DNA of 64,000 nt, from the NCBI GenBank assembly GCA_947568835.1, contig OX387602.1, forward strand, positions 17,535,021 to 17,599,020, read 5' to 3'. How positions within the stretch are numbered: the stretch's first letter is position 1; each line of letters starts with the position of its first letter. Both the position numbers and the translations under genes were made by a program. The notes beneath the pieces are model-generated. The model ran no database searches and was not told where the DNA came from. It was given only the letters and a program-made list of their open reading frames with translations. Of this stretch, positions 26,301-37,400 are shown in pieces. The stretch is from Protonemura montana. Taxonomy: Eukaryota; Arthropoda; Insecta; Plecoptera; Nemouridae.

Positions 26301-27592
26301 TTCTAGTGACACATCACTAATGCAGCCTGCCCTTTTGTTTGCAGATGCTGACGTTTAGCACGCCTCCACGTACGCCCAGCCCCATGACTTCGATGCCTGT
26401 GTCCGTGATAATGCACGCCAATAAGGATGGCACGTGTTCCCCGTTGCCATTTGCCGAGCGCTGCTCCCTCACGCCTCCGCTTGAGGAAAAGCACTACACA
26501 GAGCTGACCGTGTACCACCCCAACAACCCTCAGCGACACCAGTCCATCAACGAGCGGATGCAAGGGACAACGAACGACCCCGCGGGACCCGAAAAAGGAC
26601 CCGAATCAACATACCAACAACACGACACCACCCACAAGCCAATTCTGAAGAGTCTTGGGCCCGAAGAGAATATCCTAAAGGTTTTAAAATACAAAATGAG
26701 CAAGCGCAAAGAAGAAATTTTTGTCAACAGCAAGGACACAAATAGAGAAGGGAGTGCGATAGTTGAAGAACACTCTGAAGCCAAGACTATTTTGTCCGTC
26801 CCGTTGCAAAGATCTCCTTCGAAGTCGAATCTCAGTATTAATCCGGTGGCCATCGCTCCTCGGCCAAACAACAAACCAACTGTGATATTCACCATCCCGG
26901 TGTCGCAAAGCCAGCCATCGCCGACTTTATCCACTGCTAATCCCACCGCCATTCAAACTGCGCAACAAGTGCCTGCAAACGCAAACATTTACCAGCAATC
27001 TAACCTTCCAATGCCTGCTCTCATACCTTTCGACGTGGCTCACACTAAGAATGGGACCACGACCACCGGCACCTTGATTCCCCTACAGGGCCAACAAGTA
27101 CTGAGTTCCTCCGGACACATATTAACAAACAACTTATACTCGATGCGAGCGCAAACGATTTTACTTGGCAAAGACTCGACTTGCTCCTCGTTTGTCCTGT
27201 TTGCTGCCCCGCAAGCACCCGTCGCCAAAGAAGCTCTGCCCCCAGCCGTGGACTCTAGACGAAGGGTCTACGAGTGCAGCCATGAGGGCTGCGGCAAGAA
27301 CTACTTCAAGTCGTCGCATCTCAAGGCGCACACGCGAACGCACACCGGCGAGAAACCGTTTGAGTGCCAGTGGGAAGGGTGTGGTCGACGGTTCAGCCGC
27401 TCTGACGAACTTTCCCGACACAAACGTACGCACACAGGAGAGAAGAAGTTTGGCTGCTCTGTCTGTGCACGTCGCTTCATGCGGTCTGATCACCTGGCCA
27501 AGCACGTCAAGCGACACTCGGGTCCCGTCAGGAACCAGCCTCAGCAGCTGCCGATCATAATGCTACCCCAAGCTATCACGATGGCCACTTGA
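23390..27592 (+). CDS. cbt: Cabut / KLF10-KLF11 (TIEG) C2H2 zinc-finger transcription factor
   Basis: Coding exons are 23390-23449, 25902-26108 and 26345-27592. All junctions are GT-AG in phase 0 and give 504 aa. The N-terminus [17 protein letters not shown] resembles the proline-rich N-terminus of insect cabut and the TIEG repressor domain. Exon 2 carries [10 protein letters not shown] and a basic KRKM/RKR region. Three C2H2 fingers fill residues 398-480 (CX4C, CX4C, CX2C, each with HX3H) with TGEKPF and TGEKKF linkers, the SP/KLF arrangement. Between them lies a Ser/Thr/Pro/Gln-rich middle. The family binds GC/GT boxes. In flies cabut acts as a repressor downstream of sugar, ecdysone and TGF-beta signals. 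Frame +2 is open upstream of the first ATG for about 84 codons but has no ATG, so the start is 23,390, with Met6 as an alternative. Intron 1 (2.45 kb) is regulatory in appearance. Confidence 0.93.
24071..24151. repeat. GAGA-rich tract in cabut intron 1
   Basis: An imperfect (GA)n tract is interrupted by a cgcccgcgcgagcgc island. GAGA tracts bind GAGA factor/Pipsqueak in insects and often mark open promoters. CpG-rich sequence with a CTCAGTTT initiator-like word follows at about 24,226, so an internal promoter is possible but not shown. Confidence 0.5.
24259..24275 (+). promoter_or_regulatory. Second tandem E-box pair with ChoRE spacing
   Basis: CAGCTG-N5-CACGTG lies in cabut intron 1. The right half with its flank (acacgtgaaca) matches the promoter element at 23,051-23,061. 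The spacing of exactly five bases is that required by Mondo/ChREBP-Mlx dimers. The left half deviates from CAYGYG at two positions, so the site is tentative. Confidence 0.35.
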
Positions 27593-27808
27593 ATTCTCTC
27601 CGTTTCTGCATTTCCATTTTAACTACCTTCCTGACGTATCTCATCGACTTTTTGCGACAAACGTTGCCGAAGATGTGTTGATCTCTCCAATGTACCCTCC
27701 TTACATCTTAGCTTTTATTGGCGTCAGTGTGGTAGCGCAATGCTTTTGTACATTTTTCAAATTCAATCAAAATTACAAAATTTGCATACTAGGTAGAATA
27801 GTCCACTG

Positions 27809-27814
27809 AATAAA
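27809..27814 (+). terminator. Candidate polyadenylation signal of cabut
   Basis: This is the first AATAAA after the cabut stop, about 217 bases downstream. Further AT-rich signals up to about 28,200 could give longer 3' UTRs. Confidence 0.45.
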
Positions 27815-28199
27815 TCCAGCAGGTGGTAGAGAGTGCTTTATTGACTAACTTCCTTCACAGTACAAATGAAAATTTATTTGACGTTAGTTGGTTACGTATT
27901 TGCATACTTTCCAAATTAGCAACGTTGTATAAATTGAAATCGTGTTATTACGGGATTTTCAAATATATATTTACACAGAAGGGTGAAAAGTCCATGCAAA
28001 TAAATGTACATTCCACAAGATGCGAGTTTGGAATGACTGCAGGTAAAAAGCTATGTGATTTTAGCAATATTTTACCTTTTGTTTTACTAGCCTTTATTAT
28101 GGCACAAAGTGTGATTGATTATTATGCCATATATTTATTGTTAATTTGCTGAATAATGTGAGGCAATTAAATATTATGTTCATTTATTATTTATAATCA

Positions 28200-31100
28200 A
28201 ATCAATCAATCATAACCAAGAACATTAACACCAAGTTGAAGAAGGCAAGGATTTTTTCCATAAGTAACAATTGTCTGAAACAGAGTGCAGGATTGTGAGT
28301 GATATAATCTAATATTCAAACTGATCTTTTGTATTAACAAAACGTGCATTTTCATTTTGAACTATTTATATATTAAAAATAATAATCTTTCAAATTTGAC
28401 TTCTTACTGTCTAAACCTAGAGAATTTACCACTACCTTACCTTCCCAGTTCCAAGATTATATTGATTCCCCACAGGAGTTGTTAGTAAAGACACATAAAA
28501 ACACTGGATTTTGGCAACATTTGGAGAGATTCTAGGTAGCAAGCAAGCAGAGTTTGTTTACTTACACTAAATTCAGTTCTAAGATTGGAAAATTTAGTCA
28601 TATTGAGGTGTGTTAGTGCTGGCCAAGGTTCGAGACTTGAATTGGAGATTCCCCACCGGTGATCTGTCCGCACCTATCTTTGCACTACGCAATAAGAATA
28701 AAGAGATAAGACAAAGGCGTGCTACTGATAGTTAGTGGCCAGAGTGAATACAGATATCATCGAGTCAGTCCTTGGGGATGACACGTGGGTACAAACAAGT
28801 GCATGGCACGCAAGTCAATCTACCATGTGCCCGTGAATCCTGTAGAAAAATGTTACCACGCACAAATCGGCGAAGCGCGTGGAGTATAAACGGGGCACCA
28901 ATGGCAACCTTCGACTCCCTCTCGCGAAATAAAGAACTCTGGACGCTGATCACGATTCCATTAATCGTTTCCTCACTGATTTACATTTGTATGTGCTATC
29001 AACTCGTGGTTTTGCTGGTGATTTCTGTTCTTTGTGAGTTAGGTTTAATTTCGTCGAGGTTACCTATTTGACCTAACTTCGCTGCTACTGGTGTTTTCGA
29101 AGCGAGGAATCTGGAAGGATAAAATTAGAATTCTGCTAGGAGAAATTTGGAATAAGTAAAGTGTTTGTAAAAAATACGCTCAGGGTTTGCAAGTCCAAAG
29201 TCGTAAATGATTGCTACAGATTCTGGCAGCAAATCAAATTTCTCAAAGACGAGAAAATCCTAAATTATTCGCCGGTCTCTTTGACTTGGATAAATGACTC
29301 GAGAATAAATACACTTATTGTAGGCGAGAGCAGATTCTTGATTTCCCGGCTTATTGAGGTTAATGCGTTCATCACAATAACTGGATACTGAGATGTTGTT
29401 ATAATGAAATGATAATTAATCTGAATAATCGCCTAATAAACAGGAAACAATTCGATTATAAATAGCTCATGAATACGAAATTGGCATGATGCAACATGTG
29501 GTACATCTTTCTCAGGAAGGAAAACTCTACCACCATGGAGCAGATGAGAAAAGATTTGCCAATGCATTATTAATTGATCATATTCACAACATATTGCCAA
29601 CTGACTCGTCGGGAGGTCAATCTCTGATCGACGCTTCTCGCGGACCTTTGCTCGATTTATTGGCCATACCCCACGAAGTTTGCGTACCGCCAATAATGTA
29701 ATCAAATCGATGACGCGTAAAAATTGTGCAAAATTATTTAAATCGGCCATTATAATTACTAATAATTATAAATAACTTGAGAAGAGACCATTGATCTCAC
29801 CGATATTGAGATGGGACTAAATTAGATCAGTAAGCGAGCGGTCAAATCGCTTCGCGGTTATAGCTGTCAAGCTGTCAAGAGAAATTATAGGATGGCAGTT
29901 GGTTGGGAAATCTACTCCCCCATTTTCTCGCACGTAAAACACATAATCTTTTGGATCTAGTTCACATTTTCATTCTAAATTAAACGTTCTCGGAGGTAGA
30001 TTCAATTAGCCAGATACTGGCAATACTTGAACGTGGAAATTTCCACGAACTTAAATCATAATCGCAAGTTTTAATTTTTTTCGTATACCTAGACCAAATA
30101 ATACCTATATGTGACATACAAACGTCTGCCACTTTCACAGCTATCTGACATAACGGCGAGAATTCCTATTGTTCCCCACGTTATCGAGTTCTAGATATTG
30201 TTGTTCAATGAAAGGTGCTTTCGAGTTTCGTCACCGGTGACAATCACTGTGCGCCGTGTGAGGGCTTTGGCCTGAGCACGCTTACAGAGCGTGATAAAGC
30301 TTCCAGACGTCTCCGTCGTCGCGGCGAGCGTCCACGGCGCTACTGGCGGCGCTAAAAATATACCGCACAAGGACGGCCTAAATACACGTGCAAATATAAA
30401 GGTTCGTCACCTCACTTCTGAGCCATATGCCGTGTTTAAATGGAAGCACATTAATCTGGTCTATATTCAAAGGTGTGCAAATACACGTTTTCTCTTCCAC
30501 GAAAAGCGGTCAAATTTGTTTTTAACTGGTTGGGCGACCAACGTTTTTTTTGTGCAATAAAACTAGAATATTAAATTTTTCGGCAGCTAAGATAAATTTT
30601 ATGTTCGTGCGAATTGGCCCCCACACAGCGTCAGAAATAATTTTCATGTGCGTAGCAAAGCTCTACGCAGTTCAGCTCTAATGTGTCTGTGAAATTTATT
30701 TTTGAGCGGCGAAACAAAAAATAGTGTTGGGAACGAAGTTCAAATCCATAAACAAACCAATGCCTACTTTGATCACGCCCTGTCTATTATTTAGCAGCGT
30801 CCTATAAACACGATCTTAATGACATAATTGCTGATGCAAGACTTGTTATTTTTAACATCAGATATTATACTCCCATACTATAATGTAGTACAAATATAAT
30901 AATATAATACCATCGTGATTTGTGAACTAGCCTTGTAGCAAAGAAGCAGATTGCAGGGCCCGATTAATGTTGAAATGTATAATCATAATAAAAACGTAAA
31001 CACACTCACTTGGCTTTTTTCTCTTTCCTGGCCGGGTTGACAGAACTGGAACAGTTTTTCGCCATAAATTACGAGAAATCAATTTCAACTCTTAATCTTT

Positions 31101-33311
31101 TGAACTGGATGAAATAGTTCGATCTGGATTCTGGACTCTTCCCCCATTCGGTTATCGAAAACAAAACATCGCTGCGATGCGAGCGTCACGATACATACAT
31201 TTCTTGACGTTCTTGAAGGAAGAAAACCCTATTTAAAGTGGGTCTACCTTGCTAATTGAAAAGAACTAAGGACTTAATTACCGTAAATAGCACTCCATGG
31301 TACTTACAATTTGTTCCTACCTCAACCAGAAAGTAAGTATGTATACCAATGAAACCAGAGGGCGATTGGGTCTGACTGGTCAAATATAGACTATCTTGGG
31401 ACAGAGGCCGAATCAACACCAAGGCAGTCAGAAATGTATTTTTTTTAAACCAATTTGAAGCAAGTTTAAAATTTCTTCTGTTATGGCAATCTTCCCAAGC
31501 TAGGTGCTTAATTCCCCAATGCAATCATCCCTAGCACTGTAACCTTAACTCTAATATATGATGCGAAATATTTACCTTAGCTTACCTACCTAGTAGCGAA
31601 GTGTAAATAATTGTATTCAATTTACAACATGTGCGATAAAAAACAATGGTTGTGATGGAAAATTCCTACCCAGAAGTAGGTGCACGTGACTGCACGTGAT
31701 TAAATGACTGATATAACGAGTCATAAATGTGCCAGACGGCAGACGCCATGCAGTCTCTTCTTGATGAGCAACGCCTTGCAGTGTAGCGGCACTGTTAGCC
31801 GTGATGCAGTTTTTTTTTACCTATTTCGTATTTCAATGTGTAAAAACATGACTTCAAGGTCAGCAGGATCTTTGAAATTTTCCACGACAGTTTCCTTATG
31901 GTTTCCTGGAAATGTAATGCTGTAGTCACTCGTGCATACATTAAAATGTATGTGTGTAATCCTCTCCCCTTCGGCTCTAAAGTATCTTACTGCCAAGAAG
32001 TCATTATCAGCTGAGCTGACCAATCAAATGATCGTATGATCGCTGATTTTAAACATATTTCTACGTCTACTTTCAAAATCAGTCCACACCCATTATGAAA
32101 CACAATCTCAAATACAATCTCCAATCTCCAAATCACAATCTATTGATGGGAGAAAAAATATGTAGATGAACCTAACTCGGATGCATAGTATTTCTAGCTG
32201 GACTGCAAGCAGCTGGATTTTTTTTGGATTTGAAATGCCCTCATATTGTTTCAATGTTTTCTTTGCTATAAACGTGATTTTTGTATATTCCGTCTATTAT
32301 ATGCTATACGCCGTACAGCAATGTGTTTAGAATAATTCCACGTTAAACATAATTAAAATCATGTTCAAAGTGATGTGTCGACCAGTAATTTGCTTCCATT
32401 TGGCCTGGGAGGATGATTAGCACGGAGAAAAGTAGATTTGCATCGTCGACATTTACAATAAGGTTGTGGTGGGTTCCTTTTTCTGACAGTAAATCTGAGC
32501 TAGGTATATGATGAGCCAAAGTTTCGAAACTACCCGACAAGTACTTGGACTATTTCGAATTACCTTTGTCAGTTTTAAACTTTATCTATTTATTTACTTA
32601 TTTGTTCCATTCCATTCACAAATACTTTTGCTAGCCCAAGACTCCCGCCAATTTTATTTAAATATTCATAATAATAATGATGTGTGAACCGAAAATTTGT
32701 AGAAACGTAACCAGAGTAGAATAACTCATATTATCTATCTATGTCATTTTCCGCTTGCTTGTCGTTCTAGAAGTGCTAGGTACAAACAAATCACAATAAA
32801 CTATATTTCATATACCTATTCCAGTTGTGAACTTAGAAAACTTGAATTTCTTTGGGATAGTAAGCAACTGTCTCACAACTGATTGTGATGATATTCTTAA
32901 TTTTTTTCTATGAGAAATCATGCGACGCAAAATAAAGAATTTATGCTATTTCCATCCGCCGATAGTAATCGGACTCGTAATCTAGCTGTGCCACTGCTAT
33001 TGCAACAATCTCAACATACCAGCGATTTGCTGCCAGTGTGTATATATACCTATGTTCCAAGGTCGTAAGCCGAAAACAAGGGCATCGCATTACTCAAGTG
33101 TGTCTGCAACCCTGAAACTGCAAGTGCAGGCGTCGGGTCTATAAATAACAGAGTGTGGGTGATTTATAGGATAAGTGTGTAATCTTGTCGACAATAAATG
33201 GATTCTAGTCCAGAAATGTTTGAGCAGGGGTGGAATGGCGACTTCCCACCCACCTGACTTCTAGAAATTATTGACTGTGAGCGGATGATGATGAATCTAA
33301 CTTAGCCCAGA
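28200..33311. other. Intergenic region between cabut and CC2D1
   Basis: No coding exon was recognised. Open frames such as those near 28,772-29,071 and 29,486-29,701 have no recognisable domain and have overlapping rival frames. The DNA is AT-rich, with one GC-richer patch at about 30,290-30,370. The only element identified is the SINE at its right end. Confidence 0.5.
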
Positions 33312-33495
33312 AGGGTGGAGAGTAGGGAAAGCCCGGTGCCAGCACGTAGCTAACTTCTGTTAAAGAGCACCAAGCAGACCACCGGCTGAACGTCCCTTCT
33401 CCCATACAAATGTATGATGGGGACCCATCCAATACCTGAACCAGCACAATGTTACTTGGCCGGGTGTCTACAACACTCCGACCAGTTCGATTTGG
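33312..33495 (-). mobile_element. 5S-rRNA-derived SINE, minus-strand copy
   Basis: Read on the minus strand, the segment contains ctggttcaggtattggatgg. This corresponds to the C-box half of 5S rRNA (ctggttagtacttggatgg) and follows a diverged cacccggccaagtaac part equivalent to the 5S A-box region. Downstream comes a body with gggacgttcagccggtgg and gttagctacgtgctggcacc. The same blocks occur in the same order in the plus-strand copy at 41.9 kb. This makes it a dispersed SINE3-like family (5S head plus unrelated body) transcribed by RNA polymerase III. Edges are approximate and target-site duplications were not resolved. Confidence 0.6.
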
Positions 33496-33926
33496 TAAGA
33501 AATTAATGGAATTCTAGTATCAAAATCAATATCTTTTGTAGTTTCTCTAAAGGTTTTCTAATTCTACGTGGTTTGCATATTTACTCTGCATTGAAGTAGA
33601 TAAAAATATTGGAAACCATGGTAAAGATGTGTTTTATTTGATTGGTTATGGCAGTGTCAAAAGAACATGAAATGTTCAACATGTCTTCTTTCCCTGGCCA
33701 GCCCACCATATCACTTCAAATTATACTTGCACAATATGCACGGGAAGGAGGCAATGTTGGGATTAACTTAATGTGGTAGTAGGCTTTGTAAATACAGTCC
33801 TCATTTCTCTTTTTTCAAATTTATGAATTAAAACATACTTAATAAAATAACCTTTTGCAAATTGATTAATCTTAAAATGTTGCTGAATATAATTCTGGGT
33901 AAGCAAGCTATCGCATGAATAACTGT

Positions 33927-33932
33927 TTTATT
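33927..33932 (-). terminator. Possible polyadenylation signal of CC2D1
   Basis: This is the nearest AATAAA on the minus strand downstream of the CC2D1 stop. It implies a 3' UTR of about 550 bases. Non-canonical signals nearer the stop are possible. Confidence 0.3.
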
Positions 33933-34438
33933 TGTTATCCTCACAGGCACATTTCTTTATAGGATACTTAGATTACCAATAATCAATAAGTAATTGTGTG
34001 AACCATTCACCTCTTCCGACAGACACTACAATATTTGTCAGATACATTGTTGCATACAAATTTAGACCTTTGTGGTAATATTAACAAAGAATAATTGTTT
34101 AAATTTGACAGCTAATTAAAAAAATTCAATTGCAAACCTTTTGACTTAAAGCAAAATGAAATAAGGGTTCGTATTTTTCTTAATTAGAACAATCTTTTTT
34201 TAAGTGCTCCAAACAGAAGAATGAAAATGCACAGAATTATTGATTAATAATTTTTCAAGATTAACAAACTTCTCAAACTTCTTATTTTCATTAAAAAAAA
34301 ACAAATAATTCAAAATGTACACGTAGAGCTGTTGAGTGTATTGCTTGCAATTTAGATACAAACAAATGACAGGTTAAATAATTGTGTAACAGGTAGCAAT
34401 ATATACATAGGTGTAAAGAGAGAACAAGATTTAGTGAA

Positions 34439-34481
34439 CTAGTTAAACCGTTGAGTTGGTTAAACTCAACGGTTAAACTAG
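34439..34481 (-). other. Near-perfect hairpin overlapping the CC2D1 stop codon
   Basis: A 19-bp inverted repeat (34,439-34,457 and 34,463-34,481, one mismatch) surrounds a 5-base loop. In the CC2D1 mRNA one arm contains the TAG stop (34,478-34,480) and the hairpin extends straight into the 3' UTR. It could be a stop-proximal RNA structure or the scar of a small palindromic insertion. Confidence 0.75.
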
Positions 34482-37400
34482 GCAATCTTGTCAATGACTA
34501 GCCACCGCTCATTAACCTGCTCCACCTGTTTAGTGACCATTGGGTTCCTGATCCTCACTTTCACCTCCAGCTTCCCACCAACAGGCTTTCGACCATCCAG
34601 GAGCTGAGGGAAGACAATATAATTCTCAGATTCACGGTAAAGCATGTGAGAGAAAGTGCAAGCACCATGTATTGCTACCAACTCATGAATGATATTTCAG
34701 TGGTGGGATTTAAAAATCACTCATTATGTCTACAAAATATCTTGATAGGCCAAGCACTTAGAGGCCAAGAGCAAAAATTTGCTTCAACGGCGGTATATCA
34801 AGCTGAAATTTTTACCGCTTGTTCAGAACACCTCCAACGCATATCAAAAATCCTCCTAAAATCCCCCTAGGATACACCTCCAAAATGGTAGTAGTGTTTC
34901 TAATTTAGTAAAATACTTCGCACATTGCAAGCGTTTAAATTTTACACACATGTATGTGCTCTCATCAAACAGAGTACAAGCAAGTAACATTACTAGTTGC
35001 ATGCAGAAACAAAATACCTTCACGGAACTTATTTGTACTTACGTCAAATGAGTCGTGCAGAATGCATTTCGTCTCAAGAGGCATCAGCTTCACCATCGCT
35101 GTCCCAAGCAGAGTGTCACTTCGAAAGAAACCCCTAAACAGAGAAAGTAAAAGTTAATCGATGGTTTTTGAACTCAATCCAATATTACTATAAGCATCTT
35201 TTTAATAATGCAAAATCAGGCGGTTGGCATGGAATCACAAGAGTTTACGCCCTTTCATACGCTTTTCCAACCAATTTAAGCACTAGAAATTTAAATTGTG
35301 AACTATTTGTTTGTCTATCATTGACTGCGTTGCATGCATATATATTACCTCTCCTGAGTTTTTTTACTGCTACCCTCATCTGGGCAACAACAAACGCTTC
35401 GAATTCTTTCTAGGATCGATCTGGAACGGAATATTTTAGGCACCTTGCCTTAAAAAAATAGCGCGCTTATTGATCAAGATAATAGAGCTCTAATTTTTTA
35501 CCAAAGCCACAATGAAGAGAATCAGTGAAAGCCATGCCCCAACACTACACAGCAAATGTGCATAAAATTCTAGTTATCGCACGTTGTGGGGAGGGAAGGG
35601 GGGAGGGGGGGGTTAATCAAATTAAATGCATTGATATGAATGTAGTTCTGACATTGAATCTGTGATCGGTATCAGTCTTAGTTTTGTGCTTTTTGCAATT
35701 CATCTCTACTCTTTTATCTCTTTTTGTTAAACGTGTTTTATTACTATGGCCAATTTATTATCAAAAAAAGTGCGTAATTGCAATTTTAGATGTGTCCTTC
35801 AAAATAATTTGATATTGACCTAGCCTTGCAATTTTATAAGTGCAATCCAACACCCAATAAATGTTTTGAGACACCGCCGCAAAACAAAGCTTTGCAACTG
35901 CCTCATCCTGCAATCTACCACCATTTCTCAACAGTGTGCTAGATACTACATTATAAAGAAAATTTCAACAGATATGTGAAACAACGCCAATAGTAGTATA
36001 TTTCTTACCCTCGTGACCACACTTCCAGTTTGATGCTGTGCCTCTTGAAAACGCGTTGACACCTGGAATTACGTTGGATTTGAAGAGGAAACGTTGCGTT
36101 GTATTCTGGATTGTTCGTGTCTTTTACTAAAGGAGTCCTATCTTTCGGTGGCTCTTCCTGAAAAATGAAAAGTTTGTTAAAGATTCACAATTTTTTTGCA
36201 TAAATTTTAAATCGACAACAAAAAAACCATGGGAAATAAATACTGCACTCACTGTTGGGAAAGGAAACTCAAATTTCACATAAGTGTCAACTTCCTTGGG
36301 GTTTGGAACCGTAAAGTTAATTCCTTGAACGATAGTAAGCTCCAAGTCATTATCACCAAGATCTGTACAGCATCTGCAAAAAAAAAAAAAAAAACATGTC
36401 GGTTATTATTGTTTGAAGACTCATGTCTAGTTTCGACAAACACTTTTTCGTGGAATGATCTGCCAGGAAGCGCAGTAATACCACTACCGAATAGCTCCAG
36501 AGAAATGAGGGCTAACTTAAACAATAAACAAACTTGTTAATAGCTGATTTGGCAACAACCGATATCATTTTATACTGTATTGAAATGTATGTCAAAGTTG
36601 TGGAAATAAATAAATAAATAAGTATATAAATAAACTGGGTTTTGAATGCTAAGTAAAGGTTGGAATATTTAGTTCCCAGTTTAAAAAGTTTTTGTCAAAA
36701 AAAAAAGTTGGTTTGTTGTGAAATTTTATATAAATTGCAAATGCTTGCAATGAGCAGAAAATTGTATTATTAGTGTGTTCATAATAATAAAATGTTGGTT
36801 TGTACTTTAAATTTCTTGGAAATTTCTAAAACAATTTAATTTATATGAAAATTTAATCTAAAATAGTTTTTGAATCAATCTGCTTATTTACTTACTGAAC
36901 AATCGAAAATGATTTATTTTCGTAGTGAAACTTAGGGACTGGTTCAGACCTCCTGTGCGCATATCGTAGCGTATCCAGGTCTTTCTTTGCATGAACCGCC
37001 AGCTGTTCGAATCGATTTGCGCTGGCCACGTCCCCGATTGCCTTGAAATGATCCCGAGTTGTCAGGCACATCTTAGCCTGCTTGAGCAAGTCCGCTTCCA
37101 ACTTCTCGAAAATCTCGGAGTCAGTTCCAGGCAGACACTCTTCGGCTGCCACCATCTCGAAATCGGATGTCAGGGAGAGGCTGGCTCCGGGAGGGACGGG
37201 CACCGTGTCCATGTCCACGGGAAGCCCGGATTCGGAGGCGAGGATCAATGGGTCAAAGCCTTTCGACAGTCGCAGATACTCTTTTGCTTGGCTGATCTCG
37301 CCGTTCTTTTTGGCTTCTAGCGCTGCCTCCTTGAATTCCTTTTGCCGAGATATAAGCAACGATAGCTGTTTTTCCTGCCTCGACTGCGGGCTTTTCCGTA

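Noticed and set aside
26530..26952. Minus-strand frame of 140 codons opposite the cabut exon 3
   Set aside because: Shadow of the coding strand with no own start context or homology that I recognise.
28772..29071. Possible small membrane protein (hydrophobic C-terminal half)
   Set aside because: Single unsupported frame in AT-rich DNA, no family resemblance and no flanking promoter or poly(A) evidence.
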